Source: Brevibacterium sp. XM4083
GTDB taxonomy: Bacteria; Actinomycetota; Actinomycetes; Actinomycetales; Brevibacteriaceae
Assembly: GCF_006489205.2 (NCBI RefSeq)
Contig: NZ_VFYR02000006.1
Span: 107,226 to 171,225 of the forward strand
Direction of reading: 5' to 3'
Length of the DNA stretch: 64,000 nucleotides
The position numbers and the translations under genes are program-made. Below the pieces are notes generated by a model that worked only from the letters and a program-made list of their open reading frames with translations, made no database searches and had not been told where the DNA came from. How positions within the stretch are numbered: the first letter of the stretch is position 1; each line of letters starts with the position of its first letter. Below, piece after piece: positions 38,181 through 47,556 of this stretch.

Positions 38181-39623
38181 GGCTCTTCGTAAATGAGGGT
38201 GTAGAGCCTGGCACTGGGGACCCGCCCGTGTCGTTGCCGAGGAAGACGTCGAGGCCTCCCTGAGGATGGAAGTTCTCACGCTCCCCATCCGGAAGACCTC
38301 GACATGGACAAGCCTAGCTTCAGTGCCCCTGATCTCGACGCGTTCTGCCTCCTCGACACCCTCGCCCTGACCGTCACTGGACAAGCTGTCGATATAGATC
38401 AAGCAGTGCTGGAGTGCCGTACCAACAGCGAGTCCCCGGACTCCTGGTGCCGGGACTGCGGGGCCGAAGGCACTCCCCGCGGGACCGCAGTGCGCAGACT
38501 GGTCCACGTCCCGCTCGGATGGCGCCCCACGATCCTGCACGTGCGAGTCCGTCGCTACCGGTGCCCGACCTGCAAACGCGTCTGGCGGGAAGACCTCTCC
38601 CAGGTGGCTGCATCACGGGCGAAGCTGTCGCGGCCGGCCGTGCTGTGGGCACTGAAATGCCTCGTCATCGACAGGATGTCCATCAGCCGCATCGCCGCGG
38701 GCCTCGGCGCCGCATGGCACACCGTCAACACCGCGATGCTGGCCACCGGGCAGCAACTCCTGATCGATGACCCCGCGAGGTTCGACGGTGTGAGGGTCCT
38801 CGGGGTCGACGAGCATGTCTGGCGGCACACGCCGTTCGGCAGCAAGTACGCCACTGTCATCATCGATCTGACCCCGATCCGTGACAAGACGGGCCCCTCC
38901 CGCCTGCTGGACATCGTCGAGGGCCGTTCGAAGAAGGTGTTCAAGACCTGGCTGGCCAACCGGTCGCAGGCGTTTCGTCGTGGTGTGGAAGATATCGCGA
39001 TGGACGGCTTCGCCGGATACAAATCAGCCGCTGCCGAAGAACTTCCCGACGCCGTCCCGGTGATGGATCCCTTCCACGTCGTGGCTCTGGCCAGCGGTGC
39101 AGTGGAGCGCTGTCGGCAGCGGATCCAACAGGAGACACTCGGGCACCGCGGCCGGTCCGGTGACCCGCTCTATGGCATCCGTCGTGTCCTGCTCACCGGA
39201 GCGAACCTGCTCACCCCGAAGCAAGTCGACCGACTCGAAGCTGTGCTCGCTGCCGAGGAACACACGCAAGTCGATGTCACGTGGTGGGTCTATCAACGCG
39301 TCGTGGCCGCCTACCGTGACCTCGACCGGGCGCGTGGACGAGCGCGGATGCAAGCCGTCATCACGGGTCTCTCTGCACGAGTGCCGGCAGCCTTAGCGGA
39401 ACTGACCACGCTCGGGAGAACGCTGAAACGCAGAGCCGCCGATGTGCTGGCGTACTTCGACCGGCCCGGCACAAGCAACGGGCCGACCGAGGCGATCAAT
39501 GGCCGACTCGAGCACCTGCGAGGCACCGCGCTGGGGTTCCGGAACTTGGGTCACTACCTGTTGCGATCGCTGCTGGATACCGGTGGGTTCAGACCACTTC
39601 TACACTCTCTTTTACGATGAGCC
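38181..39623 (+). mobile_element. ISL3-family insertion sequence, complete, 1443 bp
   Basis: Ends are imperfect inverted repeats: left GGCTCTTCGTAAATGAGGGT, and the right end read inward begins GGCTCATCGTAAAAGAGAGT. The target was duplicated: AGTTTGGC stands at 38,173-38,180 and again at 39,624-39,631, the 8 bp expected for ISL3. One transposase gene fills the element. The intact duplication and ends imply a relatively recent insertion, which split a small membrane-protein gene. Confidence 0.93.
38304..39620 (+). CDS. ISL3-family transposase
   Basis: 438-residue transposase with an N-terminal zinc-binding region (CRDCG near 50 and CPTC near 90), an HTH (about 110-150), and the DDE triad in LGVDEHVW, MDGFAGYK and NGPTEAINGRLE. 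Full length and uninterrupted, so probably active. The stop lies 3 bp inside the right inverted repeat of the element. Confidence 0.95.
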   Translation: MDKPSFSAPDLDAFCLLDTLALTVTGQAVDIDQAVLECRTNSESPDSWCRDCGAEGTPRGTAVRRLVHVPLGWRPTILHVRVRRYRCPTCKRVWREDLSQVAASRAKLSRPAVLWALKCLVIDRMSISRIAAGLGAAWHTVNTAMLATGQQLLIDDPARFDGVRVLGVDEHVWRHTPFGSKYATVIIDLTPIRDKTGPSRLLDIVEGRSKKVFKTWLANRSQAFRRGVEDIAMDGFAGYKSAAAEELPDAVPVMDPFHVVALASGAVERCRQRIQQETLGHRGRSGDPLYGIRRVLLTGANLLTPKQVDRLEAVLAAEEHTQVDVTWWVYQRVVAAYRDLDRARGRARMQAVITGLSARVPAALAELTTLGRTLKRRAADVLAYFDRPGTSNGPTEAINGRLEHLRGTALGFRNLGHYLLRSLLDTGGFRPLLHSLLR

Positions 39624-39898
39624 AGTTTGGCGAGGCTGACGGGGCCGATCCAGAGCATCTTGAACGTGTTCCAGATGCACAGAATGACCAGGAGATGGAG
39701 CCAGCCCGGTCCGCCGGCTCCGATGAGTTCGCGGCAGATGGCGGCACCATAGAGGTATGGGACTGCGAGGAGCATCGCCGGGATGCCCCATTTAAAGCCG
39801 CGACGGGTGTAGATGGCGTCGCGCAGGATGTTCGTGGGAAGCCACGCCCGTAGGACGGGGGCTGTCTTCTGGCTGAGGTTCCAGGTCGTGCGGATCAT
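39624..39898 (-). pseudogene. small membrane protein of the conjugative element, 5' part, split by ISL3
   Basis: Starts MIRTTWNLSQKTAPVLRAWLPTNIL and has two hydrophobic stretches (WGIPAMLLAVPYLYGAAI and WLHLLVILCIW). Proteins of this pattern are found beside dprA/traA genes on actinobacterial conjugative elements; their function is unknown. The native frame breaks at GPVSLAKL, where the ISL3 target duplication begins. The current frame runs into the IS and adds about 15 foreign residues. The start at 39,898 is preferred over the upstream one. Confidence 0.75.
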
Positions 39899-39976
39899 GG
39901 CAGCAGTCCTCTCGTCTCGTTGCTCGGTAGCGAGCGAACTTCCTTGAGAGGGCCTTCTGCCTGTGGCGCGGGCCAT

Positions 39977-40015
39977 GCCGTCGACTGGATCGACGGCGCG
40001 TAAATGTAGCGCTAC
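39977..40015. promoter_or_regulatory. clustered inverted repeats, candidate oriT or operator
   Basis: Between the divergent membrane-protein and dprA-like genes lie GCCGTCGA-CTGGA-TCGACGGC (39,977-39,997, perfect 8-bp arms) and the 10-bp palindrome GTAGCGCTAC (40,006-40,015). The region is intergenic and 1.7 kb from the relaxase gene. Inverted repeats beside a nic site are typical of oriT, but an operator for the divergent genes is equally possible. Confidence 0.35.
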
Positions 40016-40146
40016 CTGCCTGTGATTTTACGCCTGTCCTCAGACTTTCGGAAGGAACAAGACCACCCCCGACCGTTACGCCGCGTTCCGGGAGGGCGGC
40101 TCGTGGCGCACCTTGCCCGTGGATCAGCACCGGGAAGGGAGTCGTC

Positions 40147-41154
40147 ATGGGACATCTGGCAGAACAGGCCAACGGCGAACGGCAAGCACGGATGATGTTG
40201 TCGATGATCGCCGAACCAGATGATCCGGTCACTGGCCGCATCTTGCACCAGGTCGGCGGGGTCGAGACGATTCGCCTCCTCGAAGACGGCGATCCTGTGC
40301 CGGGTATGAACCGCGCCGACGCGATCGCTTGGCGCCAGCGTCTCACCCCACGCATCGCCGACGACATCCCCGGACGCGTCACCGATGCTGAACGCCGATG
40401 CATCGGCACCCTCATCCCGGCCGACGCCGACTGGCCCCACGCACTCAACGACCTTGGCTCCCGTGCCCCGTACATGCTGTGGACCCACGGCGCGACCTCG
40501 TTCCTGTCCGACGGGCTCGCAGACCGCGTCACGATCACCGGCGCCAGAGCCGCCACCGACTACGGCACGAACGTCGCCGGACATCTGGCCGGGGACCTCG
40601 CCCGTGACGAGCACACGATCGTCTCCGGTGGGGCCTATGGCATCGACGGGGCCGCCCACCAGGCTGCGCTTGCCGCCGGCGGCAACACGATCGCGGTCCT
40701 CGCCGGCGGCGTCGACCGCCCCTACCCGCGCGGCCACGCCGACCTTCTGGCCCGGATCGGTGACGTCGGCCTGCTGGCCAGCGAGATGCCACCAGGGGCG
40801 ACGCCGACCCGGTACCGGTTCATGGCTCGTGCCCGCCTCCTGGGCACGCTCTCGGGCGCCACGGTGATCCCGGAGGCGAGCTTCCGGTCGGGATCACTGC
40901 TCGTACCGGCAGAAGCGCACCGGCACGGTCGCGTCGTCGGGGCGGTGCCCGGTCCGGTCACGTCGGTGACCAGCTCGGGGCCGCATGAGTTGATCAAGCG
41001 CGGTGTTGCGGAGATCGTCTCCGACACAGCCGATGTAAAGACCATGCTCGACTCACTCAGCGATCCGGGCCGACTTCTGAACCGGGAGACGGCGACCCGC
41101 CAGCTCGATGCACCAGCATTCGGACCGCCACAACGGCCGACGCATCGTCTCTAG
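40147..41154 (+). CDS. DprA-like protein of the conjugative element (second copy)
   Basis: 335-residue Rossmann-fold protein with the DprA core: ITGARAATDYGTNVAGHLAGD, VSGGAYGIDGAAHQAALA and AVLAGGVDRPYPRGHADLL. The N-terminal region differs from the chromosomal DprA at 31.9 kb and there is no winged-helix tail. Such copies are common next to MOBF relaxase genes on actinobacterial plasmids and ICEs; a role in handling transferred single-stranded DNA is inferred. First of three elements before the terminator at 41,619. Confidence 0.82.
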   Translation: MGHLAEQANGERQARMMLSMIAEPDDPVTGRILHQVGGVETIRLLEDGDPVPGMNRADAIAWRQRLTPRIADDIPGRVTDAERRCIGTLIPADADWPHALNDLGSRAPYMLWTHGATSFLSDGLADRVTITGARAATDYGTNVAGHLAGDLARDEHTIVSGGAYGIDGAAHQAALAAGGNTIAVLAGGVDRPYPRGHADLLARIGDVGLLASEMPPGATPTRYRFMARARLLGTLSGATVIPEASFRSGSLLVPAEAHRHGRVVGAVPGPVTSVTSSGPHELIKRGVAEIVSDTADVKTMLDSLSDPGRLLNRETATRQLDAPAFGPPQRPTHRL

Positions 41155-41252
41155 CCCGCATCCGTGATGCGGGCGGGCCTCAGTCCCAGCTCAGATAGGG
41201 ACGGCTCGATGGAGGCTGGTCTGCACCGTGCAGACGGGAAGGAATCAGTCTC

Positions 41253-41603
41253 ATGAGCAACACCGATGTTGAACGTCCCGAGTGGTTGGACGAGCCGTGC
41301 CCGAACTGGTGCCACGGGGATCACTCCGGCCAGGACTTCAGGGAAGACCGCAAGCATCTGTGCGAGCAAGTGCTCGTCCCCGTCATCACCCAGGGCCGTG
41401 CTCCTGGATGGCGTCACATCCCCGGTGATGTCGTGGAGGCCGAGGAGATGTCGATCGCGATCTATCGTCGCGTCGGGGAACGCGAGACGTGGCTGGTGAT
41501 CGCCAACGATCGTCAGAACGTCGAGGTCTCCCTGGAAAGCGCCGGACGCCTCAGCGACGAACTCGCTGAGCTCATCCAGGAGGTCACTGCTTCACAGGCG
41601 TGA
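41253..41603 (+). CDS. DUF6907-type small protein
   Basis: 116-residue acidic protein starting MSNTDVERPEWLDEPCPNWCHGDHSGQDF. The Trp/Cys/His-rich start (PCPNWCHGDH) and the LVIANDRQNVEVSLESAGRL end fit the DUF6907 family found on actinobacterial mobile elements. The Cys and His residues may bind a metal. Function unknown. It ends 16 bp before a strong terminator. Confidence 0.7.
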   Translation: MSNTDVERPEWLDEPCPNWCHGDHSGQDFREDRKHLCEQVLVPVITQGRAPGWRHIPGDVVEAEEMSIAIYRRVGERETWLVIANDRQNVEVSLESAGRLSDELAELIQEVTASQA

Positions 41604-41618
41604 TCGACGTCCACGATT

Positions 41619-41660
41619 GAGGGCTCTGCGCCACCCGTGAACCGGGGGCGCAGAGCCCTC
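41619..41660. terminator. bidirectional terminator between DUF6907 gene and relaxase
   Basis: A perfect 14-bp stem (GAGGGCTCTGCGCC) with a 14-base loop lies between the convergent DUF6907 and relaxase genes. On the plus strand it is followed by TTCACATTCC. The symmetry and position fit a shared terminator. Confidence 0.75.
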
Positions 41661-41707
41661 TTCACATTCCGCATCACTGAGAAGTGGAGCACGGCGCCTG
41701 GCCGGGG

Positions 41708-44700
41708 TCACAGTCCAAGGTCGGGACCGCGCCGTCGCGCGGCGGCTGCCTCGGGCTCGCGCCGCCTGGTCGACGGGGCCAGCCGGCGCAATGCCGCTTG
41801 AGCGCGGCTCCGGTCGACCTTCTGAACGTCCGTCTCCGGGGTCGGGCCGAGCGGGTTCGACTCGGTGACCTGGTATCGGTCGCGGTAGGCCGCCACCACG
41901 CGGGCATCCCTCCGCCATCGGGCCGCCGCTTGGCCGTCCTTGGGTGCGGGGCCGAGCGACGCCGTCCACGGCTCACCGTCCGCCACGGCGGTGTCTAGGA
42001 CGGCATCGGCGCGGGTCTCGATGAGGTCCTGGCGTTCCGTGAGCGCCTGCCGCATCTCCGTTGTCATCGTGCCTCGTGCTTGTGGGATGAGTCCGGCGAT
42101 CAACGCTGGCGTCTTTCGTGTGCGGCCCGAACCGGCGGGCCGGGCGGTCGCGCGAGCGAGGCGGTAGTGCATGACCTTGGCGATGTCGTCCGCATCATCG
42201 AACCCTCGTGCAGCCACGAGGCGCGGGAAGAGAGCGTCGACGTCATGGTGGTTCGCCTCGGCCCGTCGGAGTTCAGCGGTCAACGCTCCGAACGCCACCG
42301 ACTCCACGGCCGCATCGGCATCCTCCTCGGACAGGCCAGAGGTGCGGACGAGTCGTGCCCACCGGTCTTTCTGCGCGACGGCGGAGAGAGTTTCGTATTC
42401 GGCGGCAAGCTGCGCGATCGACCCCCACCGGCCCTGCTCGGCGGTGATCGTCTCATGCGCCGAGAGTTCAGCGCCCGCGTGCTGCAACACCCCGTAGAGC
42501 ACCGAACGCCCGGTGGCCTCCTCGTTGTCGGAGGGGTGGGGGCCGTCGTGGATGTCATCGGGCCGATCGCAGATCACCCACGCCCGGTTCGACTCGCGGC
42601 CACGGGTCATCGCGACGTACACGTTCTCCCGCGTGGTTGTCGCTTGGACCAGGACGTGTGCGGTGTCCACGGTGATGCCCTGTGCGCGGTGTGCGGTCAC
42701 GGCGTAGCCGAGATCGACGTGCTCGGCCAGATACGCGGCGGGCAGGACGATGGAGGAGCCGAAGCGTTTCCCGGTCTTGCGAATCGTGGCCGAGCCGTCC
42801 TCGCGCAGGCCGGTGATCGTCCACGACTCACCGTTGCGCACCCAGTCCCGGCCGTTGCCGGTGCGCAGGCGCCGATCGTTGCGGCGCGTGATGATCGTGT
42901 CCCCGACGCCCGCGAGGGTGCCGTCATTGAGCTCGGTCTCGCGGCCGGGCTTGATCTTCCCAGCGAGGATGAGATCAGCACGGGCACGCGTGTTCAACGC
43001 GGTCACATCATCACGGGTCTCAGCGATCAAGATCGAGGTCTTGCCGTCGGCGCGGTCTGCCTGCCAGGCGCGGTAGGCGGCGTCGATCATCTCCTCACTG
43101 TCGCCATCGTGGATGCGATCGTGGTCGAGGTAGGTGTCGATGACCTCGGTCCTGCCGTGGCGCAGGTCGAGGGAGGCGGTCTTCTCCCACTCGTGGATGA
43201 ACCTGTGAACGTCCAAGAGTTCCGGGGCATCATGATGGTCGGCGACGAGCATCCCGAACGCGCCGCCGGCATCGACGGACTGCAACTGCCCATAGTCACC
43301 GACCAGCAGAACCTTCGCCCCCGCCGTCGACGCGAGATGGGTGAGCCGATCCAGCGATAGCGTCCCGGCGAGGCTGGCTTCGTCGATGATCACCAACTGC
43401 CTGGCCTCGAACGTGGTGCCGTGCATGAGATGGTTCTGCCACCACTTCGCCGTGTTCTCGGTCGCGATCCCAAGATCCTCCCCGAGGACCTTCGCCGCCA
43501 CCGCCGACGGCGCCAATCCGACGACGGAGCCGCGGCCGTGCTCGGTCTCCCATGCGCGACGCAGCGCGTTCATCGCGGTCGTCTTCCCGGCACCTGCCGG
43601 CCCGACCAGCACGTCCAGGCTCCGACCGGACACGGCGATCTTCGCCAGCGCCTCCGCCTGATCCTCGCCCAGCACCCGGCCCTCACGGTCAGGCTTCGCG
43701 GTGACCTTCTCGACCGTGCCGATACCGACGCTCGGGCCGGAGAAGGTTCCCGCGCGGTCGAGGAGGCGATCTTCGGCCTCCAGCAGCATCGTGGAGGAGA
43801 ACACGGCCGAGTGCTTCGGCCGGAACACCGAGCTGCCATCCACGCGCTGGAACGCGGCCGGTGACGAGGACAGCTCCGGCGGGGTGAGCCGCAGGGAAGC
43901 CTGTTCGGCGGCGTCGGCGATCATTCCGACGATCGCCTCGCGGTCCTGCATCGAGGCGAACCGCCAGCCCATCGACTGCCTTGATGCTTCGGCCATGAGG
44001 TTCCAGCGCCGCCACGTCGACCGCTTCTCACCGACCGTCTCGACCACGCTGGCCCCAAGCTCGGTGATCACGTCGAGCGGGATGTCATCGGCCCGCAGCA
44101 GCAGCGCCTCCGGATTGTCCGTGACCCTCCGTGCCCACGCGGTCGCGTCCTGCCCGAGAGCGCCGGTCGCGCGGGTGCGCCAGGTATCGGTGAGCTCGGC
44201 CAGGGAATGGACCTGCTTCTCCGGACGCGTGGCGAGCGTGGCCTGGGCGCGAAGCTTCATGATCGTCGCCGGCGACGGACGCCTGCCGTGCTTGTCGACG
44301 TACTCGGCGATCAGGTGATCGGTGGCGGCATCGATGTGCCTGGCACGGGTGGAGAACTCCTGCACCAGTTCCTCGGGGACGCCGGTGATGGCCCAGGCGG
44401 GGTTGCGGTCGCGGCCCATGTCGCGGGCCTCCCACTCGACGCCGAAGGTGCGAGTCATGTGATCGGCGAACACGGCCTCGTGCAGCTCGGAGAGCGCGAC
44501 GACCACGGCGTGCATCGGCCGCCCATCCAGCGATCGCCATTTCCCGTCGAGCACGGTCTGGACTTTGTTCGAGATCACGACGTGCGTGTGCAGATGCGGG
44601 TCACCGGCGCGGGAATCGAAGTGATCGAAGCCTGTCGCGATCAGCCCGGTCACGTCGACCTGGGCGACGGCGCCGTCGGCGGCGGTTGCGCCGGTGCGGG

Positions 44701-45262
44701 TGGCGGCGACCTCGCGCTCCATGAACGCCACCACTTCGGCAACTGCCGCATGGTGCGCCTCACCGATGAGGGCCTGTGTGCCTGCATCAGCGACCGCCCA
44801 CACGGCGGAGGCGGACTTCGGGATCGAGAAGGTGAAGTCGAACCCCGCCACCGCGCGACGGCTCGCACGCTCGGCTTCCTCGGCCTCGATCTGCGCAACC
44901 TGCCGCCCCCGCTCGGCAGGGCCGAGGTCGGGATCAAGATCAGCGGTGCGGGCCTCGATCCGCTGGGCTGCCGACTTGTAGGCCGGGAAGGCGAGACCGA
45001 GCGGATCGCCGGTGAGCGGGTCGCGGCCCATCCCGACCAAGAGCTGGAGTTGAGCCTCGGAGACTTCGTCGCCGGTCGTGAGTTGGCCGTCGCCGAGGCC
45101 GGGAAGACCGGAGCCGAGCCATTGCCCTGGTGGTGTTCCTGCCTCCGCGTAGTACCTCGTGAGCGGCGTGGAGAGGGACCGGTCGCCGTCTGCGGCCGCG
45201 ACGGTGCGCAGCAGGTACTTGTATCCGTCGCCTGCACTCATCACCCGCATCGAGACCGTCAC
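41708..45262 (-). CDS. traA: MOBF (TrwC/TraA-type) relaxase-helicase
   Basis: Nicks oriT, stays bound to the transferred strand and unwinds it. From the GTG at 45,262 the protein has 1184 residues. The N-terminal relaxase has an early Tyr region (GDGYKYLLRTV, LTRYYAEAG) and the HUH metal site DPHLHTHVV (about 220). The helicase half has Walker A GPAGAGKTTAM (about 554), VIIDEASLAG and the UvrD-like end YAVTAHRAQGITVD. The frame opens 31 codons further up; the GTG giving VTVSMRVMSAGDGY is favoured by family comparison. No transfer ATPase or type IV secretion genes are in the window. Confidence 0.9.
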   Translation of the reverse strand: MTVSMRVMSAGDGYKYLLRTVAAADGDRSLSTPLTRYYAEAGTPPGQWLGSGLPGLGDGQLTTGDEVSEAQLQLLVGMGRDPLTGDPLGLAFPAYKSAAQRIEARTADLDPDLGPAERGRQVAQIEAEEAERASRRAVAGFDFTFSIPKSASAVWAVADAGTQALIGEAHHAAVAEVVAFMEREVAATRTGATAADGAVAQVDVTGLIATGFDHFDSRAGDPHLHTHVVISNKVQTVLDGKWRSLDGRPMHAVVVALSELHEAVFADHMTRTFGVEWEARDMGRDRNPAWAITGVPEELVQEFSTRARHIDAATDHLIAEYVDKHGRRPSPATIMKLRAQATLATRPEKQVHSLAELTDTWRTRATGALGQDATAWARRVTDNPEALLLRADDIPLDVITELGASVVETVGEKRSTWRRWNLMAEASRQSMGWRFASMQDREAIVGMIADAAEQASLRLTPPELSSSPAAFQRVDGSSVFRPKHSAVFSSTMLLEAEDRLLDRAGTFSGPSVGIGTVEKVTAKPDREGRVLGEDQAEALAKIAVSGRSLDVLVGPAGAGKTTAMNALRRAWETEHGRGSVVGLAPSAVAAKVLGEDLGIATENTAKWWQNHLMHGTTFEARQLVIIDEASLAGTLSLDRLTHLASTAGAKVLLVGDYGQLQSVDAGGAFGMLVADHHDAPELLDVHRFIHEWEKTASLDLRHGRTEVIDTYLDHDRIHDGDSEEMIDAAYRAWQADRADGKTSILIAETRDDVTALNTRARADLILAGKIKPGRETELNDGTLAGVGDTIITRRNDRRLRTGNGRDWVRNGESWTITGLREDGSATIRKTGKRFGSSIVLPAAYLAEHVDLGYAVTAHRAQGITVDTAHVLVQATTTRENVYVAMTRGRESNRAWVICDRPDDIHDGPHPSDNEEATGRSVLYGVLQHAGAELSAHETITAEQGRWGSIAQLAAEYETLSAVAQKDRWARLVRTSGLSEEDADAAVESVAFGALTAELRRAEANHHDVDALFPRLVAARGFDDADDIAKVMHYRLARATARPAGSGRTRKTPALIAGLIPQARGTMTTEMRQALTERQDLIETRADAVLDTAVADGEPWTASLGPAPKDGQAAARWRRDARVVAAYRDRYQVTESNPLGPTPETDVQKVDRSRAQAALRRLAPSTRRREPEAAAARRRGPDLGL

Positions 45263-45428
45263 ATCAAGAAGGTGCGTCACGGGGAGACGCATCTGACCGA
45301 GAACGACGACTCCGCATACAAGATTGGATGGGAGCGGCCCCAGCGTGGCTCTCAATTCGTGGACGCTGTCTTAGACTTAACAACCAGCCCGAGCCGCGAT
45401 CAAATCGGAGCAGAAAGAGGATCAAGTA

Positions 45429-47495
45429 ATGCCAAAGGAGGCAAGGGTTACGTTCCCAACACCACTGTACGTTGTCGCGGCACCTCTAGGGCCCGGATCA
45501 ACCACCATGCAGTCAGCGTTCATTCGTGAACCGCAACCCGGGACGTTCGACGAGGAGGTCCTACCAGCGCTCGCGGGTATTCACTATGCCATGCATCTGC
45601 CGAAGAATCGCTTTGAAACGCTTGACTTGCCACTGATAGCGATTAAAGACCAAGTGAGCGGGTTTCCTCGCGCTCATTCGGTAGCCCTCATCCCCGATGC
45701 TCTCCTTGACTCGCCGAAGCTGATCGAGCGACTCACCGCTGCGTTTGAGCCCGCGCTCATCATCGCGCCTGCCGATCGCATGGAGGCAGCGGGGAAGGTC
45801 TCGGATCAGATCGGCTTTGCCCTTCCGCCGGCACGCCTGGATGCGCTCGACCAGTCCACCCTGGATGAACACTGGCGGCTGTTGGCTTCTAGGTGGTACG
45901 ACGACTGGCCGCTCGGGGTCGTTCTCGACCCCGCAACCCCACGGTGGTCTTGGCCAATACCTCCAGATGGATCGCTGCTCTCGTTGCAGAGACTGGCCCG
46001 AATGATGGCGGTGCCGCTCGAACTCTCGGAAGATCAAGAGTCTCCTTTCGAGTCGGCGGCGGGCGTCCGACACCTTCGGGTCCGCCTTGACTCCCTTGTG
46101 GAACTTGAGAACCGCGGCGTCGACGTTGAAGACGCTGCCGAGGCGTTCCCGGGGGCGATGCGAGAGCGATCCAACGTCACACGGACCCGGTTGACGGTCA
46201 GCCTTTCCGGCACGGCACCCCGATACGTACGCTTCTCGTCAGGAGCAGATGGCGTCACCCGGACCACCTTCAATGACCACTACCCGCAGGTAAGGTCTTT
46301 GCTCGTTGCCCATTCCGCATCCGCAGACAACTCGATGGGAATCGTGCTCGAGGACGCGCTGACACCGCAAGCATTCCACGCAGTTGCTGATCTGGAACGA
46401 CACTGGGCTGAAGGTCCGCGACCAGCCGCCGTCCGGCGTATCCTTCGGCGTCTCAACCACGCGACATCAGCTATCTGGAGCAAGGATTTCGTTGCGGCTG
46501 TTCACTGCGCATCGTCGATCGATGCGTTCACCAACTTCCCGCTCGGCCTCCTCACACTTCCCGGGGACTCTTCACCGCTCTCCACGCGGCTCCCGATCAG
46601 TTACCACACGATCAACCCGCTCACCCGCGCCTTGCAGTTTGAGCTCAGCCCCCAGGTGCCACGCAGATTCCAGGCAGGATTCAAGGTGCTTGTGGCCGAG
46701 TGCATTCCCACGTCGGATCCGGTTGGGCGCGCTTCCCGGCGAGGATGGCAGACCATCTCGGACGAGATGTCGGCCGCTGGTGTCGATCTCACCGTCACGG
46801 AAACGCCTTCGAAAGATGCACTGCGGTCGGCGCTTGCCAGCTCGCTGCCCGATGTCTTGGTCCTCAGCGCACACGGCTTCTACGCGCCGGACTCAAACAT
46901 CGCGGGTGTAGCCATCGGTGAGGACGAGATCACCATGGGTGACGACCTCGGCGCTATGCCACCGCTCGTGATCCTCAGCGCGTGCCACACCTCACCCAGA
47001 GGAGGCGGTGTGGTGAACATCGGCGACCTGTTGTTGAGAGCCGGTGCCGACGCCGTTCTTAGCACGCTCGTTCCCGTGGACGTTCATCACAACGCTCAGA
47101 CCGTCGCCCGATTCTTCCGATACTTGGCTCGTGCCATTGCGGACACCACGACAGCGCCCAACACATCGATCCTGGAGATCTGGCACCAAGTTCAGTCGCT
47201 GAACGTCGTCATCGACCTCACCTACGGCAACCCGAAGCTTGCGGACTGGGCATTCTCTAAGGCAACTGGCATCAGCCCAATCGAGCAGTTCATGACGGGC
47301 GACCACGGGCTCCGGCACGCACGCCTGTACGAGGATGCAGAAGCTCGCCTCATCACCATCGCGGCCCGCACTGGCGATGACGAACGGGTGCGCAGCTGGT
47401 TGCGCTCACCGGGGTACTTGCCCGAGAGCCTGATGTACACGATGCTGGGCAAGCCAAGCTCACTCCTCGTAGGTACAGCCAGCGAGATCCCTTGA
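45429..47495 (+). CDS. CHAT-domain protease with unrecognised N-terminal region
   Basis: 688-residue soluble protein. The C-terminal part (about 355-640) is a CHAT (caspase-like) domain: His482 in VLSAHGFYAPDSNI and Cys519 in VILSACHTSPRGGG form the catalytic pair, followed by NIGDLLLRAGADAVLSTL. Residues 1 to about 350 show no TPR or other repeat that I recognise and may be a sensor. AGAGGATCAAGTA precedes the ATG. CHAT proteases are often defence or programmed-death effectors; here it neighbours a PIN-like nuclease and conjugation genes. Target and trigger are unknown. Confidence 0.78.
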   Translation: MPKEARVTFPTPLYVVAAPLGPGSTTMQSAFIREPQPGTFDEEVLPALAGIHYAMHLPKNRFETLDLPLIAIKDQVSGFPRAHSVALIPDALLDSPKLIERLTAAFEPALIIAPADRMEAAGKVSDQIGFALPPARLDALDQSTLDEHWRLLASRWYDDWPLGVVLDPATPRWSWPIPPDGSLLSLQRLARMMAVPLELSEDQESPFESAAGVRHLRVRLDSLVELENRGVDVEDAAEAFPGAMRERSNVTRTRLTVSLSGTAPRYVRFSSGADGVTRTTFNDHYPQVRSLLVAHSASADNSMGIVLEDALTPQAFHAVADLERHWAEGPRPAAVRRILRRLNHATSAIWSKDFVAAVHCASSIDAFTNFPLGLLTLPGDSSPLSTRLPISYHTINPLTRALQFELSPQVPRRFQAGFKVLVAECIPTSDPVGRASRRGWQTISDEMSAAGVDLTVTETPSKDALRSALASSLPDVLVLSAHGFYAPDSNIAGVAIGEDEITMGDDLGAMPPLVILSACHTSPRGGGVVNIGDLLLRAGADAVLSTLVPVDVHHNAQTVARFFRYLARAIADTTTAPNTSILEIWHQVQSLNVVIDLTYGNPKLADWAFSKATGISPIEQFMTGDHGLRHARLYEDAEARLITIAARTGDDERVRSWLRSPGYLPESLMYTMLGKPSSLLVGTASEIP

Positions 47496-47502
47496 TCAAG
47501 GG
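47489..47502. terminator. palindrome between convergent CHAT and PIN genes
   Basis: CCCTTGATCAAGGG, a perfect 14-bp palindrome, covers the CHAT-gene stop codon and lies 55 bp from the PIN-gene stop. It may act as a weak bidirectional terminator; there is no U-run. Confidence 0.3.
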
Positions 47503-47556
47503 TCAGAGATGGGCGCGAAGCCTCAGCGCCAGCGCGCGACAGGAAGCACGTCGTCG

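Noticed and set aside
44207..45529. 440-codon plus-strand open frame over the relaxase
   Set aside because: Shadow of the relaxase gene on the other strand.
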